This document shows positions 51,342 to 60,460 of a stretch of DNA of 64,000 nucleotides, piece after piece. The notes under the pieces are model-generated. The model ran no database searches and was not told the DNA's origin. It worked only from the letters and a program-made list of their open reading frames with translations. Both the position numbers and the translations under genes were made by a program. Origin of the DNA: Pseudomonas sp. SG20056 (lineage in GTDB: Bacteria; Pseudomonadota; Gammaproteobacteria; Pseudomonadales; Pseudomonadaceae); NCBI RefSeq assembly GCF_031764535.1, contig NZ_CP134499.1:1054001-1118000 (forward strand), written 5' to 3'. How positions within the stretch are numbered: position 1 is the stretch's first letter; each line of letters begins with the position of its first letter.

Positions 51342-53834
51342 ATGCCCGACCTGCTTGCCGACTACCCCCTGACGCCAGGGGCTTACCACGAACTGTTTGA
51401 CACAGACGGTCAGGTGCGTCCGCACTGGCGCCTGTTGCTGGAGCGTCTGCAGCGCAGCAGCCCGGCGCAGCTGGCGCAGCGTCAGGCCTTGCTGGCCCGA
51501 CAGATTCAGGAAAATGGGGTGACCTACAACGTCTACGCCGACCCCGATGGCGCCGACCGGCCGTGGGAGCTGGACCTGCTGCCTAATCTGATTCCGGCCG
51601 AAGAATGGCAGCAGATCGCCGCCGGCGTGGCCCAGCGGGCCGGTTTGCTAAATGCCGTGTTGGCCGACCTGTATGGCCCACAGCAACTGCTGGCCGACGG
51701 GCTGTTGCCGGCTGAGCTGGTGTTTGGCCACAACAACTACCTGTGGCCCTGCCAGGGTGTGCAGTCGCCTGGCGGCACCTACCTGCACCTGTATGCGGTG
51801 GATCTGGCCCGTGCGCCGGATGGCCGCTGGTGGGTCACCGCCGACCGCACCCAGGCGCCGTCTGGTGCGGGTTATGCCCTGGAAAATCGGCAGATCGTCT
51901 CCCGCGCTTTTCCCGAGCTGTACCGCGACCTGCGCGTGCAATACCTGGCCGGTTTCTTCCGCACTCTGCAGGACACCCTGGCGCGCCAGGCCCCGGCCGG
52001 CAGTGAAACACCGCTGGTGGTGCTGCTCACCCCGGGGCGTTTTAACGAGAGCTATTTTGAGCACCTGTACCTGGCGCGTCAGCTCGGCTATCCGCTGGTG
52101 GAAGGCAGCGATCTGACCGTGCGCGACGCCAAGGTCTACCTGAAGACCCTGGCTGGCCTGCGCCGTGTGCATGCAGTGCTGCGCCGTCTGGATGATGACT
52201 TTTGCGACCCGCTGGAATTGCGCACCGACTCGGCCCTCGGTGTGCCAGGCCTGCTGGAAGCGGTGCGCCAGGGCCATGTGCTGGTGGCCAATGCCCTCGG
52301 CAGCGGTGTGCTGGAGTCCCCAGGTTTGCCGGGCTTTCTGCCGGCCATTGCGGAAAAGCTATTGGGCGAAGAACTGCTGCTGCCGAGTGTCGCCAGTTGG
52401 TGGTGCGGCGAACCGCCGGTGCTGGACAAGGCCCTGGAACAGCTCGACGAGTTGCTGGTGCGCGCCAGCTTTCCCTCGCAGAGTTTTGCCCCGGTGTTTG
52501 GCCGTGATCTGGATGAAGCGCAGCGCGCCGAGTTGGCTGAGCGACTCAAGGCGCGGCCTTATGCCTATGTTGCCCAGGCGCTGGCGCAGCTGTCGCAGGC
52601 ACCGGTCTGGCAGCCTGAAGAAGGCCAACTGGCGCCGCGCGCCATCGGCATGCGGGTATTCGCTGTGGCGAGTGCCGAGGGTTACCGGGTCATGCCCGGT
52701 GGCCTGACTCGGGTCGCCGCCGAAGCCGATGCCGAAGTGGTGTCGATGCAGCGCGGCGGCGCCAGCAAGGACACCTGGGTGCTCGGCGAACGGCATGCCG
52801 GCGGCGAACCCTGGCAATGGCTGCGCCCGCTGGGCGTGGCCGACCTGGTGCGCAGCGACCCCTATCTGCCTTCGCGGGTGGTGGAAAACCTCTACTGGTT
52901 TGGCCGCTACAGCGAACGCTGTGAAGACGGTGCGCGGCTGCTACGCATCATGCTGGCGCGCTATGTCGATGACGACGATGACCCGCAGGCGCTGCAAACC
53001 GCCCTGAGTCTGGCCGAGAGCCTGGGCCTGCTACCGGATGCTGAAAGCGGCGAACTGCAACAGCGCCTGCTTGAAGCGCTGCTGGGTGAGGACTGGCCGG
53101 GCAGCCTGCGTGGCAATCTGCAGCGCCTGCAGTGGGTGGCCGGCAGCGTGCGCGGCAAGCTGTCCCAGGCCAACTGGCAGGCCCTGCTCGAATTGCAGCG
53201 CGAGGCCCAGGGGTTGAGCAGCGAGCAGGCCGACTTCGGCGAACTGCTGGATTTTCTCGACCGCCTGCTGCTGTCATTGGCGGCGCTGTCGGGCTTTGCC
53301 CTGGACGATATGACCCGCGATGACGGTTGGCGCTTTCTGATGCTCGGGCGTTGTATCGAACGCCTGCAGTTTCTCTGCGACAGCCTGGCCAACTTCCTCA
53401 CCAGCAGCGCGGCGCAGGATCAGTCGGCGCTGGAATGGCTGCTGGAGCTGGGCAACAGCAGCATCACCTACCGCACCCGTTACCTGGCTTCCGCGCAGCT
53501 GATTCCGGTACTCGACCTGTTGCTGCTGGATGAGCAGAACCCGCATGCCGTGCTGTTTCAGGTGCGCACCCTGCTGCGCTCGCTGGCGCGCCTGGGCGAG
53601 CGTTTCGAGCTGCCCAGCGAGCGTCGGCTGAAACACCTGGAAGGGCAGTTGGCGCGCTTTAGTCTGGCCAGCCTGGAGAATCCGCTGTTTGGCGCGGCGA
53701 GCGTGCAGGAGGTGCTGGATGGTTTGTCTGGGCTGTTGGAAAGCATCAGCCAGGCCAGTGCGGACATCTCCGACCGTTTAGGCTTGCGCTTTTTTGTGCA
53801 TGTCGACGCCAGCCAGCGGACGCAATCCTCATGA
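51342..53834 (+). CDS. Circularly permuted ATP-grasp / alpha-E fusion protein
   Basis: An 830-residue protein. The N-terminal ~480 residues are a circularly permuted ATP-grasp domain (NNYLWPCQGVQSPGGTYL, LTPGRFNESYFEHLYLAR, EGSDLTVRDAKVYLKTL, LGSGVLESPGL). The C-terminal ~330 residues are an alpha-E helical domain (VVENLYWFGRYSERCEDGARLLRIM). In many bacteria these are separate genes; here they are fused. The start is ATG 51342 or ATG 51321, and Shine-Dalgarno matches are weak. The stop overlaps the next start as ATGA. The likely reaction is ATP-dependent carboxylate-amine ligation of an unknown substrate. Confidence 0.87.
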   Translation: MPDLLADYPLTPGAYHELFDTDGQVRPHWRLLLERLQRSSPAQLAQRQALLARQIQENGVTYNVYADPDGADRPWELDLLPNLIPAEEWQQIAAGVAQRAGLLNAVLADLYGPQQLLADGLLPAELVFGHNNYLWPCQGVQSPGGTYLHLYAVDLARAPDGRWWVTADRTQAPSGAGYALENRQIVSRAFPELYRDLRVQYLAGFFRTLQDTLARQAPAGSETPLVVLLTPGRFNESYFEHLYLARQLGYPLVEGSDLTVRDAKVYLKTLAGLRRVHAVLRRLDDDFCDPLELRTDSALGVPGLLEAVRQGHVLVANALGSGVLESPGLPGFLPAIAEKLLGEELLLPSVASWWCGEPPVLDKALEQLDELLVRASFPSQSFAPVFGRDLDEAQRAELAERLKARPYAYVAQALAQLSQAPVWQPEEGQLAPRAIGMRVFAVASAEGYRVMPGGLTRVAAEADAEVVSMQRGGASKDTWVLGERHAGGEPWQWLRPLGVADLVRSDPYLPSRVVENLYWFGRYSERCEDGARLLRIMLARYVDDDDDPQALQTALSLAESLGLLPDAESGELQQRLLEALLGEDWPGSLRGNLQRLQWVAGSVRGKLSQANWQALLELQREAQGLSSEQADFGELLDFLDRLLLSLAALSGFALDDMTRDDGWRFLMLGRCIERLQFLCDSLANFLTSSAAQDQSALEWLLELGNSSITYRTRYLASAQLIPVLDLLLLDEQNPHAVLFQVRTLLRSLARLGERFELPSERRLKHLEGQLARFSLASLENPLFGAASVQEVLDGLSGLLESISQASADISDRLGLRFFVHVDASQRTQSS

Positions 53835-54730
53835 GCAGCGCCTTCTACCAGATTCTTCACGACACCCATTACCGTTACGCCAGCCCGGTGTCGCTGGCCC
53901 AGCAGCTGGCCCACCTGTGGCCACGGGCTTGCCCCTGGCAACGCAACCATGCACAGCAACTGCTGGTCAGCCCGCAGCCGTGCCAGCGCCAGGATGCTCT
54001 GGATGTATTTGGTAACCCGCTGACCCGCCTGGTGTTCGAGCGCCCGCATGACGAACTCAAAGTCAGTGCGCGGCTGCAGGTCGAAGTGCTGGCGCGCCCA
54101 GCGTTGGATCTGCAGGCGTCAGCGCCCTGGGAAGACGCCTGCACGGCGTTGCGCTACAGCGGTCAGGCGTTGCTGCCTGGAGTGCTGGAGGCGACGCGTT
54201 TTCGTTTCGAGTCGCCCTATGTGCACCTCAAGCAGGTGTTTGCCGATTACGCGGCGGATTGCTTCAGCCCCAGTCGTCCGCTGCTGGCCGCCGTGGACGG
54301 GCTGATGCAGAAGATCTTTGCCGAATTCAGCTTTGATGCCGCCGCCACTCAGGTGGCGACGCCGCTGCTGCAGGTGTTGGAGGAACGCCGCGGCGTGTGC
54401 CAGGACTTTGCCCACCTGATGCTTGCCTGCCTGCGCTCCATGGGCCTTTCGGCGCGCTATGTCAGCGGCTACCTGCTGACCCAGCCACCGCCCGGCCAGC
54501 CCCGGCTGATCGGCGCCGATGCCTCGCATGCCTGGGTGTCGGTGTTCTGCCCGCAGCAGGGCTGGGTGGATTTCGACCCGACCAACAATATCCGACCGTC
54601 GCTGGAACATATCACCCTGGCCTGGGGCCGCGATTTTGCCGATGTCTCACCGCTGCGTGGGGTGATTCTCGGCGGCGGCAGCCATGACCCCGAGGTGCAG
54701 GTGACGGTGCTGCCGATCCCCGCGATCTAG
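53831..54730 (+). CDS. Transglutaminase-like cysteine peptidase/amidase
   Basis: A 299-residue protein with the bacterial transglutaminase N-terminal domain (YQILHDTHYRYASPVSLAQQ) and a core domain with Cys190 (GVCQDFAHLML), His233 (DASHAWVSV) and Asp249 (DFDPTNN). Such proteins usually hydrolyse or exchange amide bonds. It is coupled to the ATP-grasp gene by ATGA overlap, completing the ligase-plus-peptidase operon. It has no signal peptide, so it acts in the cytoplasm. Confidence 0.9.
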   Translation: MSSAFYQILHDTHYRYASPVSLAQQLAHLWPRACPWQRNHAQQLLVSPQPCQRQDALDVFGNPLTRLVFERPHDELKVSARLQVEVLARPALDLQASAPWEDACTALRYSGQALLPGVLEATRFRFESPYVHLKQVFADYAADCFSPSRPLLAAVDGLMQKIFAEFSFDAAATQVATPLLQVLEERRGVCQDFAHLMLACLRSMGLSARYVSGYLLTQPPPGQPRLIGADASHAWVSVFCPQQGWVDFDPTNNIRPSLEHITLAWGRDFADVSPLRGVILGGGSHDPEVQVTVLPIPAI

Positions 54731-54786
54731 CGCTTATGTAACGGCGTGCTAGCGTTTTTCCAGTGAATACTCACTGGAGCTGCGCC

Positions 54787-55635
54787 ATGGAAGAAACCAA
54801 CCTGATCAATCTCGGCACCGAAAAAGTTGCCGATCTCTACAACCTGGTCGCGCAGTACGGCGCGGCGTTTGCCATCAAGATCATCTCGGCAATTGCCTTC
54901 TGGGTGATCGGCCGCTGGCTGATCGGTTTTGCCGTCGGCATGGTGCAGCGTGCCCTGGGTCAGCAGCGGGTCGATCCGACGGTGCTGCGTTATGTCGGCA
55001 ACTTTATCTCGGTGACCCTCAACATCATTCTGGTCATCGGCATTCTCGGCTACTTCGGCGTGCAAACCACCAGCCTGGCGGCGCTGATTGCGGCGGTCGG
55101 CCTGGCCATCGGTATGGCCTGGTCGGGGCTGTTGGCCAACCTGGCGGCGGGTGGTTTTATTATCGTGCTGCGGCCGTTCAAGGTCGGCGACTTTATCAGC
55201 GCCGGTGGGGTGACCGGCACCGTCACCGAGATCGGCTTGTTCGTCACCGCGATCAATACCCCGGATAACGTGATGACCCTGGTGGGTAACAACAAGATCT
55301 TCTCCGACAACATCCAGAACTTCAGCCACAACGCGTTTCGCCGGGTTGATCTGCAGGCGCAGCTGTCCGGCGCGGCAGATTACAAAGCCGCTGTGGCGCT
55401 GCTCAAGGAACGTATTGCGGGTATTGCCAATGTGCTGAGCGAGCCGGCGGTGGATGTGGAAATTATCGAGTTCAATCTGGTTGGCCCGGTGCTGGCGGTA
55501 CGTCCGTATTGCCACACTGACCACTACTGGCAGGTGTATTTCGATAGCAACAAGATGATCAAGGATGCCCTCGGCGAAGGCGGCTTCCCGGCGCCGATGC
55601 CAGCGCAGACGGTGATCATGCAGCAGGCGGGGTAA
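54787..55635 (+). CDS. Small-conductance mechanosensitive channel (MscS family)
   Basis: A 282-residue inner-membrane channel protein of MscS length. Three hydrophobic segments are visible (about 25-50, 70-92, 97-125). The pore helix shows the Gly/Ala pattern LAALIAAVGLAIGMAWSGLLANLAAG, here split as LAALIAAVGLAIGMAW and SGLLANLAAGG. The cytoplasmic beta domain (RPFKVGDFISAGGVTGTVTEIG) follows. It protects against hypo-osmotic shock. The ATG at 54787 has GGAG at 54775-54778. It lies 56 bp after the transglutaminase operon and may be separate. Confidence 0.92.
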   Translation: MEETNLINLGTEKVADLYNLVAQYGAAFAIKIISAIAFWVIGRWLIGFAVGMVQRALGQQRVDPTVLRYVGNFISVTLNIILVIGILGYFGVQTTSLAALIAAVGLAIGMAWSGLLANLAAGGFIIVLRPFKVGDFISAGGVTGTVTEIGLFVTAINTPDNVMTLVGNNKIFSDNIQNFSHNAFRRVDLQAQLSGAADYKAAVALLKERIAGIANVLSEPAVDVEIIEFNLVGPVLAVRPYCHTDHYWQVYFDSNKMIKDALGEGGFPAPMPAQTVIMQQAG

Positions 55636-55643
55636 CAGAGGAG

Positions 55644-55667
55644 GCCGGCCGCCAGGGGGCGGCCGGC
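55644..55667. terminator. GC-rich hairpin between convergent genes
   Basis: GCCGGCCGCC and GGCGGCCGGC form a perfect 10-bp stem with a four-base loop, without a U-tract. It lies between mscS and the minus-strand DUF808 gene, so it probably blocks read-through from both sides. Confidence 0.6.
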
Positions 55668-55673
55668 GCTGGA

Positions 55674-56630
55674 TCAGGCTTGCGTCTTGCTCGGTTTCAC
55701 CGCTTTCCAGATGCGGGTTGCCAGGCTGACCAGCAGTAGGGCAATGGCCCCGGCGATAATCCCGGCGATGGCATTCAGCAGGGTTGGCAGCAAGGCCGCG
55801 AGCAGGCCGCTGCTGGCCGCCACGCTCTGCGCCATCTGGTCGATCCATTCCTGCGCGGCATGTACGCCGTGGGTGAGGATGCCGCCGCCGACCATAAACA
55901 TCGCTGCGGTGCCGAGAATCGACAGGGTTTTCATCATGTACGGCGCGGTAAACAGAATGCCGCGACCGACGCTGCGTTGCAGGCGGCCGCCCAGGCCTTC
56001 GCCGCCACGCTGATTGAGGTAGAGGCCGGCGTCGTCCAGCTTGACGATACCCGCCACCAGGCCATAAACCCCGACCGTCATAACCAGGGCGATGGCGGAC
56101 AGCACCGCGACCTGCTTGCCAAAACTGGCCAGGGCCACGGTGCCAAGGGTGATGGCGATGATTTCTGCCGAGAGGATAAAGTCGGTGCGGATCGCGCCCT
56201 TTATCTTGTCCTTCTCGAACGCCAGCATGTCCACTTCCGGGTCGGCCACGGCCTGCAGCAATTCTTGATGCTGCGCCTGATTATCGGCCTTGCTATGGAG
56301 GAACTTGTGCGCGAGCTTCTCGAAGCCTTCGTAGCAGAGGAAGGCGCCGCCAAACATCAGCAGCGGCGTCACCGCCCAGGGCGCAAAGGCGCTGATCAGC
56401 AGGGCGGCAGGCACCAGAATCAGCTTGTTTTTCGCCGAACCCTTGGCCACCGCCCAGACCACCGGCAGTTCACGTTCGGCGCGCACGCCGCTGACCTGCT
56501 GGGCATTCAGCGCCAGGTCGTCGCCGAGTACCCCGGCAGTTTTCTTGGCGGCGACTTTGGTCATTACCGCCACATCGTCAAGGACGGCGGCAATATCATC
56601 AAGCAGGGTTAACAGGCTAGCGCCGGCCAT
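55674..56630 (-). CDS. DUF808 (YedI-like) inner-membrane protein
   Basis: A 318-residue protein of the DUF808/YedI family. The N-terminal part is characteristic ([40 protein letters not shown]), and about seven hydrophobic segments fill the rest. The function is unknown. The start is ATG 56630, giving the conserved MAGASLL beginning; a further in-frame ATG at 56663 would add 11 basic residues. Confidence 0.88.
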   Translation of the reverse strand: MAGASLLTLLDDIAAVLDDVAVMTKVAAKKTAGVLGDDLALNAQQVSGVRAERELPVVWAVAKGSAKNKLILVPAALLISAFAPWAVTPLLMFGGAFLCYEGFEKLAHKFLHSKADNQAQHQELLQAVADPEVDMLAFEKDKIKGAIRTDFILSAEIIAITLGTVALASFGKQVAVLSAIALVMTVGVYGLVAGIVKLDDAGLYLNQRGGEGLGGRLQRSVGRGILFTAPYMMKTLSILGTAAMFMVGGGILTHGVHAAQEWIDQMAQSVAASSGLLAALLPTLLNAIAGIIAGAIALLLVSLATRIWKAVKPSKTQA

Positions 56631-56778
56631 GCGAGGGATTCCTTTCTTGGGTTTCTGGGGCAAATCGCCTGGCAGAAGGGCAGGCGACGGTGCGCAGATT
56701 TATACGTGAGTCAGCACGCATCAGCCATAGGCGGCAAAGCCAGTTTTGCCGCAGTGCACGAAAAAACGGTGGTACGGG

Positions 56779-56862
56779 TTAGTCGCTGCTATTGCCGCAC
56801 GATCCACTGGCGCCACTGGCATAGGCGGCGAGCAGGCTGCGTAACAGGTCATTGAGCGGCAT
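56779..56862 (-). CDS. Possible 27-residue peptide gene
   Basis: A short frame with an excellent AAGGAG (56871-56876) eight bases before its ATG. It encodes MPLNDLLRSLLAAYASGA followed by SGSCGNSSD. The first half could form an amphipathic helix; the second half is Ser/Gly rich with one Cys. No known family was recognised. The ribosome-binding site is the main evidence; chance cannot be excluded at this length. Confidence 0.4.
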   Translation of the reverse strand: MPLNDLLRSLLAAYASGASGSCGNSSD

Positions 56863-57008
56863 GGGCGTATCTCCTTGGTGAGTGGAGTGACGTTACGCCT
56901 GTGCCCGGTGGCTGGGCTGTTGATTGTCTTGATGGGGGTCATAGCCGGAAGCCGCTTTGGCGTTATGCACAGCCATTGCGGCAGCGCACAGTTAGTTGTG
57001 CACAAAGA

Positions 57009-57031
57009 CTGTGGAGCGAATTGTGGATAAG
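57009..57031 (+). repeat. Direct repeat carrying a DnaA box, copy 1
   Basis: CTGTGGAGCGA, two variable bases, TGTGGATAAG. It matches the copy at 57382-57404 at 21 of 23 positions. Conservation beyond the nine-base DnaA box suggests a larger functional module or a duplication. Confidence 0.85.
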
Positions 57032-57381
57032 GTGGGCGTAGGCGATTGCAGGCTTAGTCGTGTGGCTGCTTGCGGCCTTTGTACGCTTTTTGATCAGTCA
57101 ATTATTTACCGTTAAAACAACAGGTTAGCCTGGTTATTCAGGACGTTATGGGGTAGCACTGAAGTTGTCCACGACTACTGTGGGTAGAGCTGTTGATAAC
57201 TCTGGTATGCCTGGCTGTGAGGCTGATAAAACCTGGTTTTGCGCTCTTTGATCGATTTTTAAGCAGCTTGCCGAGGTCTCGAAATACGTCATTTATGCTC
57301 TGCCGAGTCAAGCAATAATCGCGTTATTTCAAGGGTTTGCCGCAGGGCTGCGGCGCACGGTGGATAACTTATCCCAGGTTG

Positions 57382-57404
57382 CTGTGGAGCGATCTGTGGA
57401 TAAG
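57382..57404 (+). repeat. Direct repeat carrying a DnaA box, copy 2
   Basis: The second copy of the 23-base module, 373 bp from the first and in the same orientation. Just before it, GGTGGATAAC and TTATCCCA form a near-palindromic pair of weak boxes (57359-57376). Confidence 0.85.
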
Positions 57405-57480
57405 CTGAGCACGCTTGCGTTCAGGCCACAGCAGGCGTGGTCTGAACGCGGTAGGTTGTTTTTTATACAGAGTGGCGCGT

Positions 57481-58392
57481 TTAGTCTTCCAGGGCGCTGA
57501 TCTGCGTCGAACGCCCGAGCACCTGCAGGGCACGGTCCGGGTAATCGGTGATCAGTGCGTTTGCCCCCAGATCAATCAGGCGGCGCATATCGGGCTGTTC
57601 GTTGATGGTCCATAGCTGCACGTTCAGCCCACGCTGTGCGGCAGTCTTGAGCAAGCTGGCGCTGGCGACGTGCAGGCCGCCGTGGGCTTCGGGAATCTGC
57701 AGTGCCTGGTAGGACGGCGACAGCAGGCTGCCCAAACCGACCCAGTTGAGTGCTACCAGCAGGCGAACCGAGCCAGGCCCGGCAGAGGTGGCAACGCCCG
57801 GGCACTGTTCGCGGAACAGTTGCAGGCTGCGGTCATAGAAGCTGCCGACAATCACCAGGTCGCGTTGCTGGTGCGCCTCAAGTGCATCACACAGCTGCGC
57901 TTCCATGCCGACATCCGGCACCTTGATTTCAATCACCTTGGGAATGCTGGGGAAACGTTCGAGCACTTCGGTAAAGGTCGGAATGCGCACGCCCTGGCCA
58001 CGGTAGGGGTAGCTTTGGCCGCCGTCGGCGCTCCAGCGGTAACCGGCGTCCAGCGCCTGCAGCTGCGCCAGGCTGAGTGCAGCAACCGGGCCCTCACCAT
58101 TGGTGGTGCGATCCAGGGTGCGGTCGTGAATCACCACCAGTTCGCCGTCACTGGACAGGTGCAGGTCCATCTCCAGCATGTCCACGCCCAGGGCGCTGGC
58201 GCGCTCGAAGGCAAACAGGCTGTTTTCCGGCCACAGGCCTTTGCCGCCGCGGTGGGCAATCACCAGCGGTTGTTCGGCAAGGCTGCTGAGCACTGCGGCT
58301 GGTTGGGCCGGTTTACTGGTCAGGGCCAGTACGCCGAGGGCGATGGCCAGTAACAGCAGTGGAACAGAGAGAAAGCGGGCAACGCGCAGCAT
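57481..58392 (-). CDS. Glycerophosphodiester phosphodiesterase
   Basis: A 303-residue GDPD-family protein with an N-terminal hydrophobic segment (about 5-25), so membrane-anchored or periplasmic. The TIM-barrel motifs are intact: IAHRGGKGLWPENS (catalytic His), DLHLSSDGELVVIHD (metal site and second His), IEIK and the C-terminal LIDLGANALITDYPD. It hydrolyses glycerophosphodiesters to glycerol-3-phosphate and an alcohol. The start is ATG 58392; TTG 58410 is an alternative. A DnaA-box-rich region follows its stop. Confidence 0.92.
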   Translation of the reverse strand: MLRVARFLSVPLLLLAIALGVLALTSKPAQPAAVLSSLAEQPLVIAHRGGKGLWPENSLFAFERASALGVDMLEMDLHLSSDGELVVIHDRTLDRTTNGEGPVAALSLAQLQALDAGYRWSADGGQSYPYRGQGVRIPTFTEVLERFPSIPKVIEIKVPDVGMEAQLCDALEAHQQRDLVIVGSFYDRSLQLFREQCPGVATSAGPGSVRLLVALNWVGLGSLLSPSYQALQIPEAHGGLHVASASLLKTAAQRGLNVQLWTINEQPDMRRLIDLGANALITDYPDRALQVLGRSTQISALED

Positions 58393-58551
58393 GGTCAGGG
58401 TCCAGGGCAATCAAGAGAGAGGAGGTTTAATACGCCTCGACTATGACAAAGCCATGGCGGCTGGGCGAGAGGCGAAATGCGCCAGCCGAGCGACCTATGC
58501 GGTCAGGGGGCGGATGCGGGTGGACGCTGGCCGTCCACCCGAGCCAGTAAC

Positions 58552-59124
58552 TCAGCCGGCTAGCAGCCAGGCGCCGGTGACTGCTGAAGCCGCGCCAAGT
58601 ACGCGCACCACCGGTGCAGCGGCCTGGGGCAGCAGGCGCACCAGGGCGTAGCCGCTGGCGTGCAGGGCAGCGGTGGCCACCACGAAACCGGCGGCATAGC
58701 CCCATGGGCTGGCCAGCTCTGGCAGCTCCAGGCCGTGGGCGACGCCGTGAGTCAGGGCGAACACTGCAGTCAGGGCGATGGAGAAAATCATTGGTAGGCG
58801 AATGGCTACAGCGACCAGCAGACCGAAAGCCAGAACAGAGGCGGCGATGCCGGTTTCCATCAGCGGAATCTGCAGACCGTTAAAGCCCAGCAGGCCGCCG
58901 AGCAGCATAGTGCCGACAAAGGTCAGCGGCAGCGCCCAGCGCGCCGCGCCGGATTGCTGAGCAGCCCATAGGCCGACGGCGAGCATGGCCAGCAGGTGGT
59001 CGAGGCCGAACACCGGGTGCGCCAGGCCGGCCATTAGGCCGGAGTGATCGTGGCCAGCGTGGGCGAACGCCACTGCGGGGCTGAGAAACAGGGCGAGGGC
59101 GAACAGGGATTTACGCAGGTTCAT
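58552..59124 (-). CDS. ureJ: HupE/UreJ family nickel permease-like protein
   Basis: A 190-residue membrane protein with a signal-like first segment, then the His-rich HAGHDHSG and the signature HPVFGLDHLLAMLAVGLWAAQ. About six further hydrophobic segments follow. HupE/UreJ proteins are thought to import nickel for hydrogenase or urease. Here it is the last gene of the ureE-ureF-ureG unit (27 bp after ureG), so nickel supply for urease is the likely role. The name ureJ rests on context. Confidence 0.88.
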   Translation of the reverse strand: MNLRKSLFALALFLSPAVAFAHAGHDHSGLMAGLAHPVFGLDHLLAMLAVGLWAAQQSGAARWALPLTFVGTMLLGGLLGFNGLQIPLMETGIAASVLAFGLLVAVAIRLPMIFSIALTAVFALTHGVAHGLELPELASPWGYAAGFVVATAALHASGYALVRLLPQAAAPVVRVLGAASAVTGAWLLAG

Positions 59125-59151
59125 CGGGTGTCTCCTTGACTGAATAGGTTC

Positions 59152-59766
59152 TCAAGCGGCCGTGAGCATGCCGTGTTGTTCGATAAAGGCGATGATCTGC
59201 TCCAGACCCTGGCCGATCTTCTGGTTGCTGAAGACAAACGGCTTATCGCCGCGCATCTTCAGGGTGTCGCGCTCCATTACCTCCAGCGAGGCGCCGACCA
59301 GCGGGGCCAAGTCGACCTTGTTGATAACAAGCAGGTCGGACTTGCAGATGCCCGGGCCGCCTTTGCGCGGCAGCTTGTCGCCGGCGGACACATCGATCAC
59401 ATAGATAGTCAGGTCTGACAGCTCCGGGCTAAAGGTGGCCGAGAGGTTGTCGCCGCCGGACTCGACGATGATCAGGTCCAGGCCCGGAAAGCGCCGGTTG
59501 AGCTGGTCGACCGCTTCCAGGTTGATCGAAGCGTCTTCGCGAATCGCCGTGTGCGGGCAGCCGCCGGTTTCCACGCCGATGATCCGCTCTGGCGCCAGGG
59601 CCTCGTTGCGCACCAGAAACTGCGCGTCTTCCTGGGTGTAGATGTCGTTGGTCACCACGGCCAGGTTGTAGCGTTCGCGCAGGGCCAGACACAGGGCTAG
59701 GGTCAGGGCGGTCTTGCCGGAGCCGACCGGGCCACCGATGCCGACACGCAGGGGTTGGCTGTTCAT
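59152..59766 (-). CDS. ureG: Urease accessory GTPase UreG
   Basis: UreG (204 residues) hydrolyses GTP to drive nickel delivery into apo-urease with UreD, UreF and UreE. It has the P-loop GGPVGSGKT (11-19), the metal-binding Cys-Pro-His motif in [15 protein letters not shown], and the NKVD base-recognition motif. The ATG at 59766 gives the conserved [12 protein letters not shown] start. It follows ureF after 19 bp. Confidence 0.96.
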   Translation of the reverse strand: MNSQPLRVGIGGPVGSGKTALTLALCLALRERYNLAVVTNDIYTQEDAQFLVRNEALAPERIIGVETGGCPHTAIREDASINLEAVDQLNRRFPGLDLIIVESGGDNLSATFSPELSDLTIYVIDVSAGDKLPRKGGPGICKSDLLVINKVDLAPLVGASLEVMERDTLKMRGDKPFVFSNQKIGQGLEQIIAFIEQHGMLTAA

Positions 59767-59785
59767 TTTCAAGTCTTCCTTATCA

Positions 59786-60460
59786 TCAAGAACGGAATAA
59801 ACGGCTGTACTGGCGCTCATGCGCCATGCTCGCCAGGGCCAGGCCAAAGGCGGCGCTGCCCCAGTGTTGCGGTTCTAACTCGCTAGCCTGGCGCTGCGCC
59901 TGATCGAGCAGCGGCAGCAGTTGCGAGGTCAGACGCTGAGCGGCTTGCTGGCCCAGCGGCAGGGTTTTCATCAGCACCGCCAGCTGGTTTTCCAGCCAGC
60001 CCCAGAGCCAGGCGGCGAGGGCATCCTCGGGCGCGATTTGCCAGGCGCGTGCTGCCAGTGCCCAGCCGACGGCCAGGCCGGGTTCGTCCAGCTCGTCAAA
60101 CAGCTGCTGCGCCGGTTGATCCAGTTCAGGCAAACCGCTAAGCAGTTGTTGCAGGGAGTAACCCATCTGGCGGCTTTCCAAACGCAGTTCGCGGGTTTCG
60201 CGGCTGGCACGTTGTTGTTCGGCCAGGCTGCGCAGCTGGGACCAGTCCTCGCGTGCGGCAGCCTGGCAATGGGCGAGCAGCAGCGGTGCCTCGAAGCGCG
60301 CGAGATTGAGCAGCAGCTGATCGGCAATCCAGCGCTGGGCGCTTTCCGCGTTATCCACCAAGCCCTGTTCCACGGCCATTTCCAGGCCCTGGGAGTAGCT
60401 GTATCCGCCAATAGGTAATTGGGGGCTTGCCAGTCTCAGTAGCGCCCAGGCCTTATTCAT
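59786..60460 (-). CDS. ureF: Urease accessory protein UreF
   Basis: UreF (224 residues, all alpha) joins UreG and UreD on apo-urease and acts as a checkpoint for nickel insertion. The family N-terminus [20 protein letters not shown] is intact and the length is normal. The start overlaps the stop of a short frame that carries a second, decayed UreF beginning (60453-60572). Codon choices in the first 16 codons (CTA, AGA, TTA, CAA) are less GC-rich than in the relic, hinting at a different origin. Confidence 0.94.
   Translation of the reverse strand: MNKAWALLRLASPQLPIGGYSYSQGLEMAVEQGLVDNAESAQRWIADQLLLNLARFEAPLLLAHCQAAAREDWSQLRSLAEQQRASRETRELRLESRQMGYSLQQLLSGLPELDQPAQQLFDELDEPGLAVGWALAARAWQIAPEDALAAWLWGWLENQLAVLMKTLPLGQQAAQRLTSQLLPLLDQAQRQASELEPQHWGSAAFGLALASMAHERQYSRLFRS

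Larger units (their letters stand above)
56963..57404. other. DnaA-box cluster in a gene-poor region
   Basis: About 440 bp with no gene. It has two perfect copies of the strongest DnaA box (TGTGGATAA, 57022-57030 and 57395-57403) and one TTATGCACA (56963-56971). Single-mismatch boxes lie at 56996-57004, 57191-57199 and 57359-57367. A/T-rich stretches with GATC sites lie between them (57088-57120, 57240-57262). The pattern resembles a replication origin or a DnaA-titration site such as E. coli datA. No dnaA, dnaN or rpmH gene is present, so it is not the standard Pseudomonas oriC. Confidence 0.6.

Noticed and set aside
56963..57404. The chromosomal oriC itself
   Set aside because: Pseudomonas oriC lies next to dnaA and rpmH, none of which is present; only the box pattern is origin-like.
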